From the NCBI RefSeq assembly GCF_014696315.1, contig NZ_JACJPX010000002.1:124001-188000 (forward strand): 64,000 nucleotides of DNA. Reading direction: 5' to 3'. Every line of letters starts with the position of its first letter. Position 1 is the first letter of the stretch. Of the stretch, positions 1 to 9,286 are shown piece after piece. The DNA comes from Calothrix membranacea FACHB-236. GTDB taxonomy: Bacteria > Cyanobacteriota > Cyanobacteriia > Cyanobacteriales > Nostocaceae. Below the pieces are notes generated by a model. The model worked only from the letters and a program-made list of their open reading frames with translations. It was not told the DNA's origin and searched no databases. A program made the translations under genes and the position numbers.

Positions 1-64
1 ACTATTAATACACCTAATATTAGTTGCCAATAGTCACACATTTCAGCATTGCATCTGAAAAGCT

Positions 65-622
65 TTATCTTCCCGCTAGTGTCCCGATATTTTTCTGCTC
101 AAATAAATTCCAAGCCAGATCCTTTTCGGAAATTTCACTTATCGGTAGAGGCCAGACAATTCCAAAAGCTGGGTCATCGTAGCGGTAGCCTGTGGAATAT
201 TCTGGCGCATAGAAATCACCCATCTGATACATCACTTCAGTATCATCAGTTAAAGTTTGAAAACCGTGAGCAAATCTATCAGGTATATATAACCCACGGC
301 GATTTTCCGCAGTTAACTCCACACCAATATGCGATAAATAAGTGGGAGATTCTGGACGTAAATCGATAATCACATCATAGATAGCGCCGTGGATACAACG
401 GACTAATTTGGTTTCCTGCGAAGGAGGAGTTTGATAATGCATTCCTCGCAGTGTCCCTTGCTTATAGTTAAAAGATACATTGCATTGAGCAATTGTGGCT
501 TTTAGACCATGAGCCTCAAATTCATTGGTGCAAAAAGTCCGAGCAAAAAAACCACGGCTATCCTGTCTTAACTCTAAGTCAATAATAAATGCCCCTTTGA
601 GCTTTGTTTCTGTGAAAATCAT
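65..622 (-). CDS. rfbC: dTDP-4-dehydrorhamnose 3,5-epimerase family protein
   Basis: A cupin-fold sugar 3,5-epimerase of 185 aa, the usual length for the RfbC/RmlC family. The family epimerises C3 and C5 of NDP-4-keto-6-deoxyhexoses in the cytoplasm. Visible family marks are GTLRGMHYQ (residues about 57-65, with the catalytic His), KLVRCIHGAIYDVIIDLRPES, and YIPDRFAHGFQTL followed by an acidic and aromatic C-terminal part. It is the last gene in the window of a minus-strand run of five sugar genes, 35 bp after the PIG-L gene, so probably in that operon. Because the neighbour is a cytidylyltransferase, the real substrate may be a CDP- rather than dTDP-sugar; this is inference. Confidence 0.87.
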   Translation of the reverse strand: MIFTETKLKGAFIIDLELRQDSRGFFARTFCTNEFEAHGLKATIAQCNVSFNYKQGTLRGMHYQTPPSQETKLVRCIHGAIYDVIIDLRPESPTYLSHIGVELTAENRRGLYIPDRFAHGFQTLTDDTEVMYQMGDFYAPEYSTGYRYDDPAFGIVWPLPISEISEKDLAWNLFEQKNIGTLAGR

Positions 623-657
623 GTATTTGGTTACAAAAGTAGTTATAAAAAGTGAGA

Positions 658-1311
658 TTAAAAAAAGATTTTACGGCAGTAAAATGCTTCAGCATAATTA
701 CCCGGAGAATTAGATTCAATTCCTCGGATTCTTAAGATTGAACGGAAAGTTTCATCCGTAAACCATTGTTTATTATTCTGTGTAGCAAATGCATCCAGAA
801 TGTACTGAATTTTGCGCCGACAGATACCTTCATCTAAATGCACAAAGAAATTGGGAATCCCCAAGTCGCCGTCATACTTGGGTATTTCATATTCCAAAAT
901 CAAATGGTTTCTAAATGTATTCCAAGTTAAATCAGAGATTAAGCGATGATCTTGATGGCGATCGTCTCTATAATGAGTAAAAATTATATCTGGTGAAAAT
1001 TCTTGCTTTAACTGCTCAAAGCATTCTTTCACTTCTATTCCATGAAAGGGCAGAAAGCCATCGCGGAACTCTTTAATAATAACTTTCTTTGTCTGTACTT
1101 CTTTTAAAAATATATTAGCACTTGTATTTGCTTCAGTGGCTCGTTTTTCATTAGAGCTAAATACTACCCAATAGATAATCACTTTTTCGTAATTTTCTAT
1201 TAGCTTTAAAATTGTGCCGCCACAGCCAATCTCAATATCATCGCAATGAGCACCCAGACAGAGAATTCTATACTCAGATTCGGCTGTCTTATCAAAGCTA
1301 AGCTTGAGCAT
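658..1311 (-). CDS. PIG-L (LmbE-like) family deacetylase
   Basis: A 217-aa zinc-dependent deacetylase of the PIG-L/LmbE family, which removes N-acetyl groups from GlcNAc-type sugars or related conjugates. The first metal motif reads LGAHCDDIEIGCGGT (usual form AHPDDE) near residue 20, and HYRDDRHQDH near residue 112 carries the second metal-binding His/Asp set. No signal peptide or membrane segment is seen, so it is cytoplasmic. It lies between the cytidylyltransferase and the RfbC-type epimerase. The likely role is tailoring an amino sugar in the same nucleotide-sugar pathway. The actual substrate cannot be read from sequence. Confidence 0.85.
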   Translation of the reverse strand: MLKLSFDKTAESEYRILCLGAHCDDIEIGCGGTILKLIENYEKVIIYWVVFSSNEKRATEANTSANIFLKEVQTKKVIIKEFRDGFLPFHGIEVKECFEQLKQEFSPDIIFTHYRDDRHQDHRLISDLTWNTFRNHLILEYEIPKYDGDLGIPNFFVHLDEGICRRKIQYILDAFATQNNKQWFTDETFRSILRIRGIESNSPGNYAEAFYCRKIFF

Positions 1312-1472
1312 ATAGAAACCCTATTTAATTTGTGAAAACTTAGAAAATCGTTTTTGGGTAGTCATTGCCCACATATTGTTATTTTTAGATTTATTTTTGG
1401 ATATATTGGGTGAGTTATGCTCACCCAATATTACTACAGAAAAATTAACTGTTTACCAAGGATTTAGTAATG

Positions 1473-2270
1473 CTATGCATTGCTAACTTCCAATTTCTTA
1501 TCTCGCCAAACTTCCCAAGGACGATGGCCTTGAGTGTACATATCATCTAACACTTGCTTTTCTTTAAAGGTATCCATTACCCCAAAGAAGCCAGTATATT
1601 TGTAAGCAATTAGCTGTTCTTGAGCAATTAGGCGTTGGAAAGGCTCAAGTACCAGTTCTTCGCCGTAATTAATATATTTGAAGATATCTTTCTTAAAGAT
1701 AAAATATCCGCCATTAATCCAAATTTCCCGCTGTTTGACATCTTTGAGATCATGCACCAAATCGTTTTCACCAATGTCAACCAAATGGAAGCTTTGGCTA
1801 GGTCTGACACACAAAAAGCTGCCGATTTTATCACGGCGATAAAAATTCTCAATATATGTAGGAAGATGTAAATCTGTTAACCCATCACTGTAGTTAGCTA
1901 AAAAAACTTCTTCTCCCTCTAAATATTCTTCAACAGCCTTAAATCTTTGCCCAATATTCGCAGTTAAACCTGTATCTACAAATGTGATATTCCAATCTTG
2001 AATATCATGATTAAATAGTTGGATTTTGCTACCGCCAGATAAGGTAAAGTTATTAGAAAGCCACTCATTATAGTTTAAGAAATAGCTCTTAATTAAGTCA
2101 GCTTTATAACCGAGACACAAAATAAAATCTTTATGTCCATAGTGGGCATAATATTTCATTACATGCCATAGTATCGGTCTATATCCGATATTCACCATTG
2201 GTTTAGGAATACTTTCCGAATAATCTCTCATTCTTGTTCCTAAACCGCCACAAAATAAAACGACTTTCAT
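1473..2270 (-). CDS. rfbF: glucose-1-phosphate cytidylyltransferase-like nucleotidyltransferase
   Basis: A 265-aa sugar nucleotidyltransferase. The N-terminus KVVLFCGGLGTRM is the nucleotide-binding GGxGTR loop, followed by SIPKPMVNIG with the conserved PKPM, and the middle holds INGGYFIFKKDIF. Length and motifs fit RfbF, which joins CTP and glucose-1-phosphate to make CDP-glucose, the entry point to 3,6-dideoxy and branched sugars. The neighbouring SDR and C-methyltransferase support a CDP-sugar route. The start is the ATG giving MKVVLFCGG. A dTDP- or UDP-specific member of the same fold is less likely but not excluded. Confidence 0.85.
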   Translation of the reverse strand: MKVVLFCGGLGTRMRDYSESIPKPMVNIGYRPILWHVMKYYAHYGHKDFILCLGYKADLIKSYFLNYNEWLSNNFTLSGGSKIQLFNHDIQDWNITFVDTGLTANIGQRFKAVEEYLEGEEVFLANYSDGLTDLHLPTYIENFYRRDKIGSFLCVRPSQSFHLVDIGENDLVHDLKDVKQREIWINGGYFIFKKDIFKYINYGEELVLEPFQRLIAQEQLIAYKYTGFFGVMDTFKEKQVLDDMYTQGHRPWEVWRDKKLEVSNA

Positions 2271-2456
2271 TATGCACCTCTACTTAGCGAATGTTTAAGC
2301 TCTGCCAAAAAAAAATTAACTTTTCACAGAAGTGTTGAACTACGTAAAAGTCATTAAATTTTCACTATGATTTACGCAAGTCTGCATATATCTTCTGCTA
2401 TGAAACTAAAAAAAGCTTGAAAGTAATGCTGGTATATTTATTGTGAATCTTATTTG

Positions 2457-2477
2457 CCCTCTGACTAGCTCAGAGGG
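2457..2477. repeat. hairpin CCCTCTGA-CTAGC-TCAGAGGG
   Basis: An 8-bp perfect stem with a 5-nt loop lies 26 bp past the stop of the methyltransferase gene. The right arm is repeated once more just after (AGCTCAGAGGGTT twice in a row). It could slow or terminate the minus-strand transcript, but no T-run follows on that strand, so a classical terminator is doubtful. Confidence 0.45.
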
Positions 2478-2502
2478 TTAGCTCAGAGGGTTGCTCAAAT
2501 AT

Positions 2503-3768
2503 TTAAGAGTAGATTTGCACCTCTGGAATAGGGACAACAAATTTACCCCCCCAATCCCGAATATAGGCAATTTGTGTCATAATTTCACTCTTGAGATTCC
2601 AAGGTAAAATCAGCACATAATCTGGTTTGGTTTCTTTAATCTTGTCAGGATGAAAAATTGGGATGTGAGTACCCGGTAAAAATTGACCTTGTTTATAAGG
2701 GCTACGGTCTACTGTGTAATCCAGAAAATCTGTACGGATACCACAATAGTTTAACAGAGTATTACCTTTACCTGGCGCACCATAACCTGCGATTGATTTG
2801 CCTTCTCTCTTGGCTTGAATTAAGAAATCTAATAACTTGCGTTTAGTTTCTTTGACTTGCTCGCCAAAAGAAAAATAGTACTCTAACTTATTAAAACCAG
2901 CAGCTTCTTCTCTGGCTTTTAGTTCTAATACTTGCTCGCTCACAGGTTTAGAATTGTCTTCAGTATGGCGAGCATAAATTCTTAAAGAACCGCCATGACT
3001 CTTCAATTCTTGCACATCAAAAATTGTCAACCCATGAGTTGCAAAAATCTTTTCTACCGTGAGGAAAGAGAAATAAGAAAAATGCTCGTGGTAAATAGTA
3101 TCAAACTGGTTTTCATCAATTAACCGCATCAGGTGGGGAAATTCCATTGTAATCACACCTTGCGGTTTGAGAATAATTTTCATCCCTTTGACAAAGTCAT
3201 TGAGATAGGGTGTGTGAGCCAGGACATTATTACCCAGTAATAAATCTGCCTTGACACCTTTCGCAACCTGTTCTGTGGCTGTCTCTTGTCCAAAAAATTT
3301 AACAACTGTAGGAATGCCTTTTTTAATTGCTACTTCAGCAACATTAGCTGCTGGTTCTATTCCCAATGCTGGAATATTTTTCTCGACGAAGTATTGCAGC
3401 AAGTAGCCATCATTACTAGCAATTTCTATTACTTGACTTTCCTGATTTAATTGGAAACGCTCTACTACCAAATCAACATAGTTCTTGGCATGTTGCAACC
3501 AACTATCAGAATAGGAAGAGAAATATGCGTAGTCGCTAAAAATATTTTCTGGACTAACGTATTCTTGTAGTTGAACTAAAAGGCAATTCTCGCAAACATA
3601 GGCATGTAATGGATAAAAAGGTTCCATTTCATTGAGTTGTTTGACGCTGCGATAGCTTTCGCAGGGAGGGGACATACCTAAATCTACGAAGGTATGGTGC
3701 AAACCTGTTCCACAGAACAGACACTCACCTGTAATTGGTTGATTATTAGTTGTTTTTGGTAGATTCAT
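2503..3768 (-). CDS. class I SAM-dependent C-methyltransferase for nucleotide sugars
   Basis: A 421-aa three-part protein of the NDP-hexose C-methyltransferase type (TylCIII/TcaB9-like). The N-terminal zinc-binding part has ECLFCG and later VCENCL (two CxxC pairs, residues about 15-62). A Rossmann SAM-binding part follows with VIEIASNDGYLLQYF (about 111-125) and the signature TIYHEHFSYFS (about 225), whose His/Glu are catalytic in studied relatives. The C-terminal sugar-binding part has GYGAPGKGNTLLNYCG. It would add a methyl group at C3 of a 4-keto sugar to give a branched sugar. It lies 33 bp downstream of the SDR gene, so co-transcription is likely. Confidence 0.87.
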   Translation of the reverse strand: MNLPKTTNNQPITGECLFCGTGLHHTFVDLGMSPPCESYRSVKQLNEMEPFYPLHAYVCENCLLVQLQEYVSPENIFSDYAYFSSYSDSWLQHAKNYVDLVVERFQLNQESQVIEIASNDGYLLQYFVEKNIPALGIEPAANVAEVAIKKGIPTVVKFFGQETATEQVAKGVKADLLLGNNVLAHTPYLNDFVKGMKIILKPQGVITMEFPHLMRLIDENQFDTIYHEHFSYFSFLTVEKIFATHGLTIFDVQELKSHGGSLRIYARHTEDNSKPVSEQVLELKAREEAAGFNKLEYYFSFGEQVKETKRKLLDFLIQAKREGKSIAGYGAPGKGNTLLNYCGIRTDFLDYTVDRSPYKQGQFLPGTHIPIFHPDKIKETKPDYVLILPWNLKSEIMTQIAYIRDWGGKFVVPIPEVQIYS

Positions 3769-3801
3769 GATTTATATTGTTTCGGCAATCAGATTTCCAA
3801 T

Positions 3802-4830
3802 TTAAACAGTCCGCCAGAAGAAATCTTGATCGATTTGTTGAGTGCGAATCAGATATTCTAGTTGTTTGAGGCGAGTAAAACCTCGAGACTCAAACACTTC
3901 TTTTGTCATGTCAATTTGTTTGAAGACATTATAGAGTTGTTGGGCACCACGCTGGGCATCCCACTCACACTTGAATCCCGGCAAATTTTGATTAATTTTA
4001 TCGAATGAAACTCGATAACTACGGTTATCAGGATCATGTTTGCCAAAGCTTAATTGACAACCTGTAAACACATCTGCAACTATCTCAGCAATTTGTCTAA
4101 CTTGATAGTTGCCATTTGTATCACCAACATTAAAAATTTGGTTGTGAATTACATCTCGGGGTGCTTCTAATGTACAAATAATGGCTTTACAGATATCCAA
4201 TATATGCACAAGGGGCCGCCAAGGTGTGCCATCGCTGTTCATCTTAATTTCTTTGATTGTCCATGCCCAACCTGATAGATTGTTCAAGACAATATCAAAG
4301 CGCATCCTCGGAGAAGCTCCATAGGCTGTAGCATTCCGCAGAAATGTAGGAGAAAAGCTGTCATCAGCAAGCAGTTTTACGTCTTGTTCTACGAGACCTT
4401 TGCATTTGGCATAGGCGGTTTGAGGATTGATAGTAGACTCTTCATCAACATAATCTTCAGTAGCAAAGCCATAGACACTACATGAAGAAGTGTACACAAA
4501 GCGTCTCACTCCTGCTTCCTTAGCCAGCTTTGCTAAATGTACGGAACCTTTATGGTTGATATCGTAAGTGATGGTCGGGGCTAACTGACCTAAAGGATCG
4601 TTAGATAGTTCTGCCATGTGAACGATCGCATCAACTCCTTCGAGGTCGGAAGCCGTAATATTACGGATATCTTTATTTAAGGTTTTGGCAGTTAGCTCTG
4701 TGCCATTGTACAACCAACCTACCTTATAAAAGCCCGTATCTACGGCAATAACTTCATAACCTTGTTGTATTAACAGGGGTGCTAATAACGAGCCGATATA
4801 ACCTTCAGTTCCAGTTACAAGTACTTTCAT
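3802..4830 (-). CDS. NAD-dependent epimerase/dehydratase (SDR family)
   Basis: An extended short-chain dehydrogenase of 342 aa. I choose the ATG at 4830 because it puts MKVLVTGTEGYIGSLL, the NAD-binding GxxGxxG loop, directly at the N-terminus; the upstream extension lacks family character. The active site shows TSSCSVYG and then YAKCK (Tyr-x3-Lys), with RNATAYG later. It probably acts on the keto-sugar made by this cluster (4-reductase, epimerase or dehydratase; sequence alone does not say). It is the first gene of the minus-strand sugar run; the 1.7 kb upstream is gene-free and must hold its promoter. Confidence 0.85.
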   Translation of the reverse strand: MKVLVTGTEGYIGSLLAPLLIQQGYEVIAVDTGFYKVGWLYNGTELTAKTLNKDIRNITASDLEGVDAIVHMAELSNDPLGQLAPTITYDINHKGSVHLAKLAKEAGVRRFVYTSSCSVYGFATEDYVDEESTINPQTAYAKCKGLVEQDVKLLADDSFSPTFLRNATAYGASPRMRFDIVLNNLSGWAWTIKEIKMNSDGTPWRPLVHILDICKAIICTLEAPRDVIHNQIFNVGDTNGNYQVRQIAEIVADVFTGCQLSFGKHDPDNRSYRVSFDKINQNLPGFKCEWDAQRGAQQLYNVFKQIDMTKEVFESRGFTRLKQLEYLIRTQQIDQDFFWRTV

Positions 4831-5720
4831 TGTTAAAATTTTCAGCTGTAATTGCGGTTTGCCGATGCTTGGACTCAGTAGAAACACTAGCTAGGATACT
4901 TTTCCCTGAGGGCAAAAGCAATACTTTAAAGATAATTTCATGTTGTAAGAGCACTTCTTCATGTATGCTTTATCAAGCAAATAACTTTGCTACTGAAGTG
5001 AAGAGAAATCTATTTTAAGAGCCTCTAAAATCAGATAAAAATACCCTTGCAAAATTGCCAGTCTTCAGGTTCATTCCGGAATTGCTTATACAATAGTCAA
5101 AGTGTAAATAATGGCAATCCTGTATTAGACAGAAATTTAAGTTAGCGATCGCCAGCTTCAATTTTCGTCTAAATCGCCAATTGCACGCAGCGACAATACA
5201 TTGATTGAATTTTTACTTGTAAGTAGGCATTAATTTAGAATGCTAAGCAAATAATTTATTTATAGGGTTAGCATCGAATCATAAGTTCAACTTTATTCAA
5301 AGTATTTATAAACCCAAACTCCCTTCAATAATGTGGGTAAAAGTTTCATTATTTTGCTCAAGGTAATATCAAGGATATTTAGCTAAATACGGCATTTTTT
5401 GTGTAAATAAACTGCTATCATCTGATGTTTTGTGGTGGTGCCGAGACAGCTAGAGAACTTATGATACACATCTACGAATTTGGGGTAAGTGCTGTATTTG
5501 CAACAATGTACAAGCGATCGCCAAGCTACTCCACATTTTTATACTACATACCCGAAGTACGGACATACTTGCTGAGACTTAGTGGATACTGTTCATGATG
5601 AGTCGTTTTTGACTAGTGTCAGTTGATAAAGTGTCACTCACCACATTACTGATTTTGTCCGAGAAAAGATATTCTTAATTAGTGCAAGGAGTGATACCAC
5701 TTCACAACATGTTTGTCACT

Positions 5721-5846
5721 AGTTATCCTCGTAATGCCCCTCCTTCAGGGGTTATTGCGGATTTCAAATGTTGCATCAAACAAGTGGGTTGGTATAAAGT
5801 TATACGGGGAAGCGCTTGAGCTAGCAAAAATCTCAAGCGCTTTTTC
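5721..5846 (+). ncRNA. candidate small structured RNA with terminator
   Basis: Two strong hairpins sit about 60 bp apart. The first pairs CGTAAT with ATTGCG and CCCCT with AGGGG (about 5729-5759). The second is the terminator at 5810-5846. No start codon with a ribosome site lies between them, and no gene upstream on the plus strand could use the terminator, since the nearest genes on both sides are minus-strand. This is the layout of a free-standing small RNA. No known cyanobacterial sRNA family was recognised. The 5' end is not determined. Confidence 0.4.
5810..5846 (+). terminator. Rho-independent terminator, plus strand
   Basis: An 11-bp perfect stem AAGCGCTTGAG / CTCAAGCGCTT with an 11-nt AT-rich loop, running into TTTTT at the 3' side. 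It is the best terminator in the region and has no protein gene in front of it. Confidence 0.7.
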
Positions 5847-6070
5847 GTGTATAAATAAAAAATTTTCTCTTTACCGTAAAATAAGTAGGTTTTTAAAAGC
5901 ACATGATCGCTCAAAAGCATAATCCTAGAGCTACCCCTAGATATTGCTTTTGTTCATTTCAATTGCAAACCACTCTCTAGTGATTCTCACGGAGATTCAG
6001 CGTTTAGGGGTTTTTGCTGAGATGCTATCCCATTACCAACAAAATATTTTTATGCACATAAGCTAAAACA

Positions 6071-6138
6071 CATCTATAGGACTCATATTTTATTTTTGAA
6101 GTTCATGTAGGATGCGTTAGCGATAGCGTAACGCATCC
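6071..6138 (+). repeat. palindromic dispersed repeat, copy 1
   Basis: The core palindrome is GGATGCGTTA GCGATA GCGTAACGCATCC, preceded by about 40 bp starting CTATAGGACT. The same core and left flank occur inverted at about 52331-52394, with a few substitutions and short indels. Shared flanking bases outside the palindrome show this is a defined element, not just a chance hairpin. Confidence 0.7.
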
Positions 6139-6303
6139 GTACCAAAGCTTTTCCTGCGTTACAGCTTACTAAGATTTTTTCAGAAATCAATCGGATTCCT
6201 ATAAATTACATAACTACCTGTGAAGGTATCCCTTCGTCATTTGTATTTACATTGGACAAGGGACAAACCACAAATGACAGTCTCAAACCGAGACTGTGCA
6301 ACT

Positions 6304-6447
6304 TATACCAATTTTAAAAAAGAATGCGACAGATGTGTAGGTTGGGTAGAACGAAGTGAAACCCAACATATACAAGGTTTTGAGGCGTTGGGTTTCGTCC
6401 CTCAACCCAACCTACATCTGTAGCGATCATTCTTCAAATTGGTATTA
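6304..6447. mobile_element. MITE-like element with inverted ends (intact copy A)
   Basis: About 144 bp with imperfect terminal inverted repeats. The ends are ATACCAATTT plus A-rich sequence and CAGATGT, followed inward by GGTTGGGT. Inside is a second inverted pair around GAAACCCAAC. It encodes no transposase. A second copy, split by an IS110 element, is at 37573-38816, and a shorter relative with the same ends is at 52156-52254. Confidence 0.7.
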
Positions 6448-6499
6448 AATACACACTAGGAACAAGTATCTTGCCGACTACAGGTGTACCACACGCTTT

Positions 6500-6540
6500 C
6501 AAAAATATAAGGTGCGTTAGCCTACGGCATAACACACCCT
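6500..6540 (-). terminator. possible leuS terminator
   Basis: Read on the minus strand, GGTGTGTT and AACGCACC form an 8-bp stem (one G-T pair) around a 13-nt loop, followed by TTATATTTTTG. It lies about 32 bp past the leuS stop codon. Confidence 0.5.
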
Positions 6541-6571
6541 AAAAAACTAATAGCTAGTATTGTTGCAATTC

Positions 6572-9199
6572 TTAGCCAATGACAAAATTCACCAACTTCC
6601 CAGGTACAACAATCACCTTTTTAATTTCTTTGCCTTCAATGTAACGTTGAGCAACTTCTGATTCTCTGGCATATTTCTCTAAAGCAGCTTTATCAGCTTG
6701 CGATGGCACTTGAATTGCACCACGAGTTTTGCCCATAATTTGAATTACTAAAGTAATCTCATCAGCTACCAACGCAGCTGGATCAAAAGATGGCCAAGTT
6801 TGGGTGTGGACAGAATCGTTATTACCTAACAAATGCCACAATTCATCAGCAATATGTGGAGCAAAGGGAGCAAGCAACACTACTAAAGTATGAATTCCTT
6901 CTGCATAAATTAGTGAATTTTTGCTGCTGGTATCAGTTAGAGCATTACTCAGCTTCATCAATTCTGAAATAGCTGTATTGAATTGATATTCATGCTCTAC
7001 ATCTTCTGTAACGGCTTGGATAGCAGTGTGAATTGCCCGGCGCAGTTCTTTTTCCGGCTTCGTCAAATTAGAGATATCGGCTTTCTTCTTCGATACCCCA
7101 GCGGCAATATAATCAGTTACCAAGCGCCAAACCCGATTCAAAAACCGGAATTGCCCTTCTACATCAGCTTCATCCCATTCCAAATCTTTTTCTGGTGGCG
7201 CTTTAAACAAGATGAACATCCGCGCTGTGTCTATACCATATTTGCTAATTACATCTTCTGGTGCGACACCATTACCTTTAGATTTAGACATGGTGGCATA
7301 CAGACGTTGCAAAGGTTCGCCTGTCTGAGGATCTCGTGGGTTAGCAGGATCTACTAAATGAGAAGCAATCCATTTATCTTTGCCACCCTTATTGGGATTC
7401 ATGTAAGTTAAACCCTGAACCATCCCTTGAGTCAAGAGACGTTGGAAAGGTTCATCAAAGCTCAACAAGCCTCTATCTCGCAGCACCTTAGTAAAGAACC
7501 GCGAATACAACAAATGTAAAATTGCGTGTTCAATTCCACCTACATACTGATCCACTGGCATCCAGTCGTTGGTTTGACTGGAATCAAACACCTGTTGTTC
7601 GTTTTTCGCGTCAGTAAACCGCAAAAAATACCACGAAGAATCAATAAAGGTATCCATCGTGTCCGTTTCGCGCTTCGCTGGAGTGCCACAAGTCGGACAA
7701 GGCACATTTACCCAACTTTCTAACTGAGTCAAAGGAGAACCACCACGTCCAGTAAATTCCACTTCTTCTGGTAACTGAACAGGTAAATCTTTGTCAGGAA
7801 CTGGCACTATCCCACAGTTGGGACAGTGAATCACGGGGATTGGCGCACCCCAATACCGTTGCCGCGAAATTAACCAATCACGCAGGCGATATTGCACTCG
7901 TGCTTTGCCAAAACCTTGCTGTTCAGCATATTCAACGATTGCTTGCTTGGCATCTATAGAAGCCATGCCACTAAATTGACCAGAATTAATTAAAATTCCT
8001 GGTTCTGTATATGCCTCGTTGTATTCAACCTGAATAATGTTGGAAACTTCACCGTCTTCATCTGGAGTTGTGGTACTGAAATCTTTATCTGCAACCGCCT
8101 CCGGTTCGACAATGACAAACTCAATTGGTAAATTATATTTATTGGCAAACTTGAAATCTCGCGCATCGTGGGCAGGTACACCCATGACTGCACCTGTACC
8201 ATACTCATACAGTACATAATCAGCGATCCATATTGGTAGTTCTTCCCCAGTAAAGGGGTTAATGGCTTTACCACCTGTAGGAATCCCACGCTTCGGTTTA
8301 TCTTCCGCAGTCCGTTCCAATTCGCTTTGATTGGCAACTTCTTGCACAAAAGCATCTACGGCTGCTTGCTGCTCTTTTTTGGTAACACGCTTGGTTAAGG
8401 GATGCTCTGGTGCTAATACCAAATAGCTCACGCCATAAACTGTATCTGGGCGTGTAGTGTAGACGCTAATTTTCTCATCTAACCCCACAATGGGAAACTC
8501 TAAATAGGCACCTGTGGATTTGCCAATCCAGTTAGCCTGCATCAATTTGACGCGTTCTGGCCAACCTGTCAGTTTATCCAGGTCATTGAGTAATTCTTCG
8601 GCGTAGTCAGTAATCTTGAAAAACCACTGCCTTAATAATTTACGCTCAACTTTTGCCCCACTGCGCCAAGAACGCCCTTCATTATCAACTTGCTCGTTAG
8701 CCAATACAGTTTGATCGATGGGGTCCCAGTTAACAGCAGCTTCTTTTTGATAAGCTAACCCCGCTTGTAAAAATTGCAAGAAAATCCATTGTGTCCACTT
8801 GTAATAGTCTGGTGAACAGGTAGCAACTTCGCAATCCCAGTCAATAGACAACCCAAGACGCTGCAATTGCTGTCGCATCTGGGAAATATTTTGATAAGTC
8901 CACTTGGCTGGCGGTACACCACGGTCAATAGCGGCGTTTTCTGCTGGTAAGCCAAAGGCATCCCAACCCATTGGATGGAGTACTCGATACCCTTGCATTC
9001 GCTTGAGGCGGGCGATCACATCAGTAATGGTATAATTACGAACGTGTCCCATGTGTAGGCTACCCGATGGGTAGGGGAACATGGATAAAGCGTAGAACTT
9101 TGGCTTGGCGCTATTTGTAGGGGTTTTATCTAAGCCCAGTTCAGCCCATGTTTGTTGCCATTTTTCCTCAATTGCTGCGGGGTTATATCGGGAATCCAC
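6572..9199 (-). CDS. leuS: leucyl-tRNA synthetase
   Basis: Class I aminoacyl-tRNA synthetase that charges tRNA-Leu with leucine, about 875 aa, the normal bacterial size. The HIGH motif is in [16 protein letters not shown] (about residues 42-57), a zinc-knob type segment carries two CxxC pairs (HCPNCG, PCPTCG, about 436-480), the editing domain has VYTTRPDT, and KMSKS is present as TMSKSKGNG (about 637). The start is GTG or the preceding TTG. AGGAG lies 8 bases before the GTG, and GTG gives the usual [11 protein letters not shown] beginning. The enzyme looks complete and functional. Confidence 0.97.
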   Translation of the reverse strand: MDSRYNPAAIEEKWQQTWAELGLDKTPTNSAKPKFYALSMFPYPSGSLHMGHVRNYTITDVIARLKRMQGYRVLHPMGWDAFGLPAENAAIDRGVPPAKWTYQNISQMRQQLQRLGLSIDWDCEVATCSPDYYKWTQWIFLQFLQAGLAYQKEAAVNWDPIDQTVLANEQVDNEGRSWRSGAKVERKLLRQWFFKITDYAEELLNDLDKLTGWPERVKLMQANWIGKSTGAYLEFPIVGLDEKISVYTTRPDTVYGVSYLVLAPEHPLTKRVTKKEQQAAVDAFVQEVANQSELERTAEDKPKRGIPTGGKAINPFTGEELPIWIADYVLYEYGTGAVMGVPAHDARDFKFANKYNLPIEFVIVEPEAVADKDFSTTTPDEDGEVSNIIQVEYNEAYTEPGILINSGQFSGMASIDAKQAIVEYAEQQGFGKARVQYRLRDWLISRQRYWGAPIPVIHCPNCGIVPVPDKDLPVQLPEEVEFTGRGGSPLTQLESWVNVPCPTCGTPAKRETDTMDTFIDSSWYFLRFTDAKNEQQVFDSSQTNDWMPVDQYVGGIEHAILHLLYSRFFTKVLRDRGLLSFDEPFQRLLTQGMVQGLTYMNPNKGGKDKWIASHLVDPANPRDPQTGEPLQRLYATMSKSKGNGVAPEDVISKYGIDTARMFILFKAPPEKDLEWDEADVEGQFRFLNRVWRLVTDYIAAGVSKKKADISNLTKPEKELRRAIHTAIQAVTEDVEHEYQFNTAISELMKLSNALTDTSSKNSLIYAEGIHTLVVLLAPFAPHIADELWHLLGNNDSVHTQTWPSFDPAALVADEITLVIQIMGKTRGAIQVPSQADKAALEKYARESEVAQRYIEGKEIKKVIVVPGKLVNFVIG

Positions 9200-9286
9200 C
9201 AAAAAATGCTCCTACTGGAATCTTGTTCTATGTCTGCCTCCATATTGTAATGGTAGGCAAACAATTTCAGTTGGGTAAAATAGGCT

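Larger units (their letters stand above)
4831..6571. other. long intergenic region between sugar cluster and leuS
   Basis: About 1.7 kb with no convincing protein gene. Small open frames near 5713-5922 (both strands) and 6220-6423 lie over hairpins and repeats and show no family features. It holds a two-hairpin candidate RNA (5721-5846), a palindromic dispersed repeat (6071-6138), a MITE-like element (6304-6447) and a likely leuS terminator (6500-6540). The part 4831-5650 is AT-rich and shows nothing recognisable beyond HIP1-like GCGATCGCC sites. Confidence 0.6.

Noticed and set aside
5713-5922. Open frames on both strands
   Set aside because: They lie across two strong hairpins including a terminator, with no ribosome site and no family features.
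6220-6423. 67-aa plus-strand frame
   Set aside because: Most of it is the MITE element (VGWVERSETQHIQGFEALG is translated repeat), a common false gene in these genomes.
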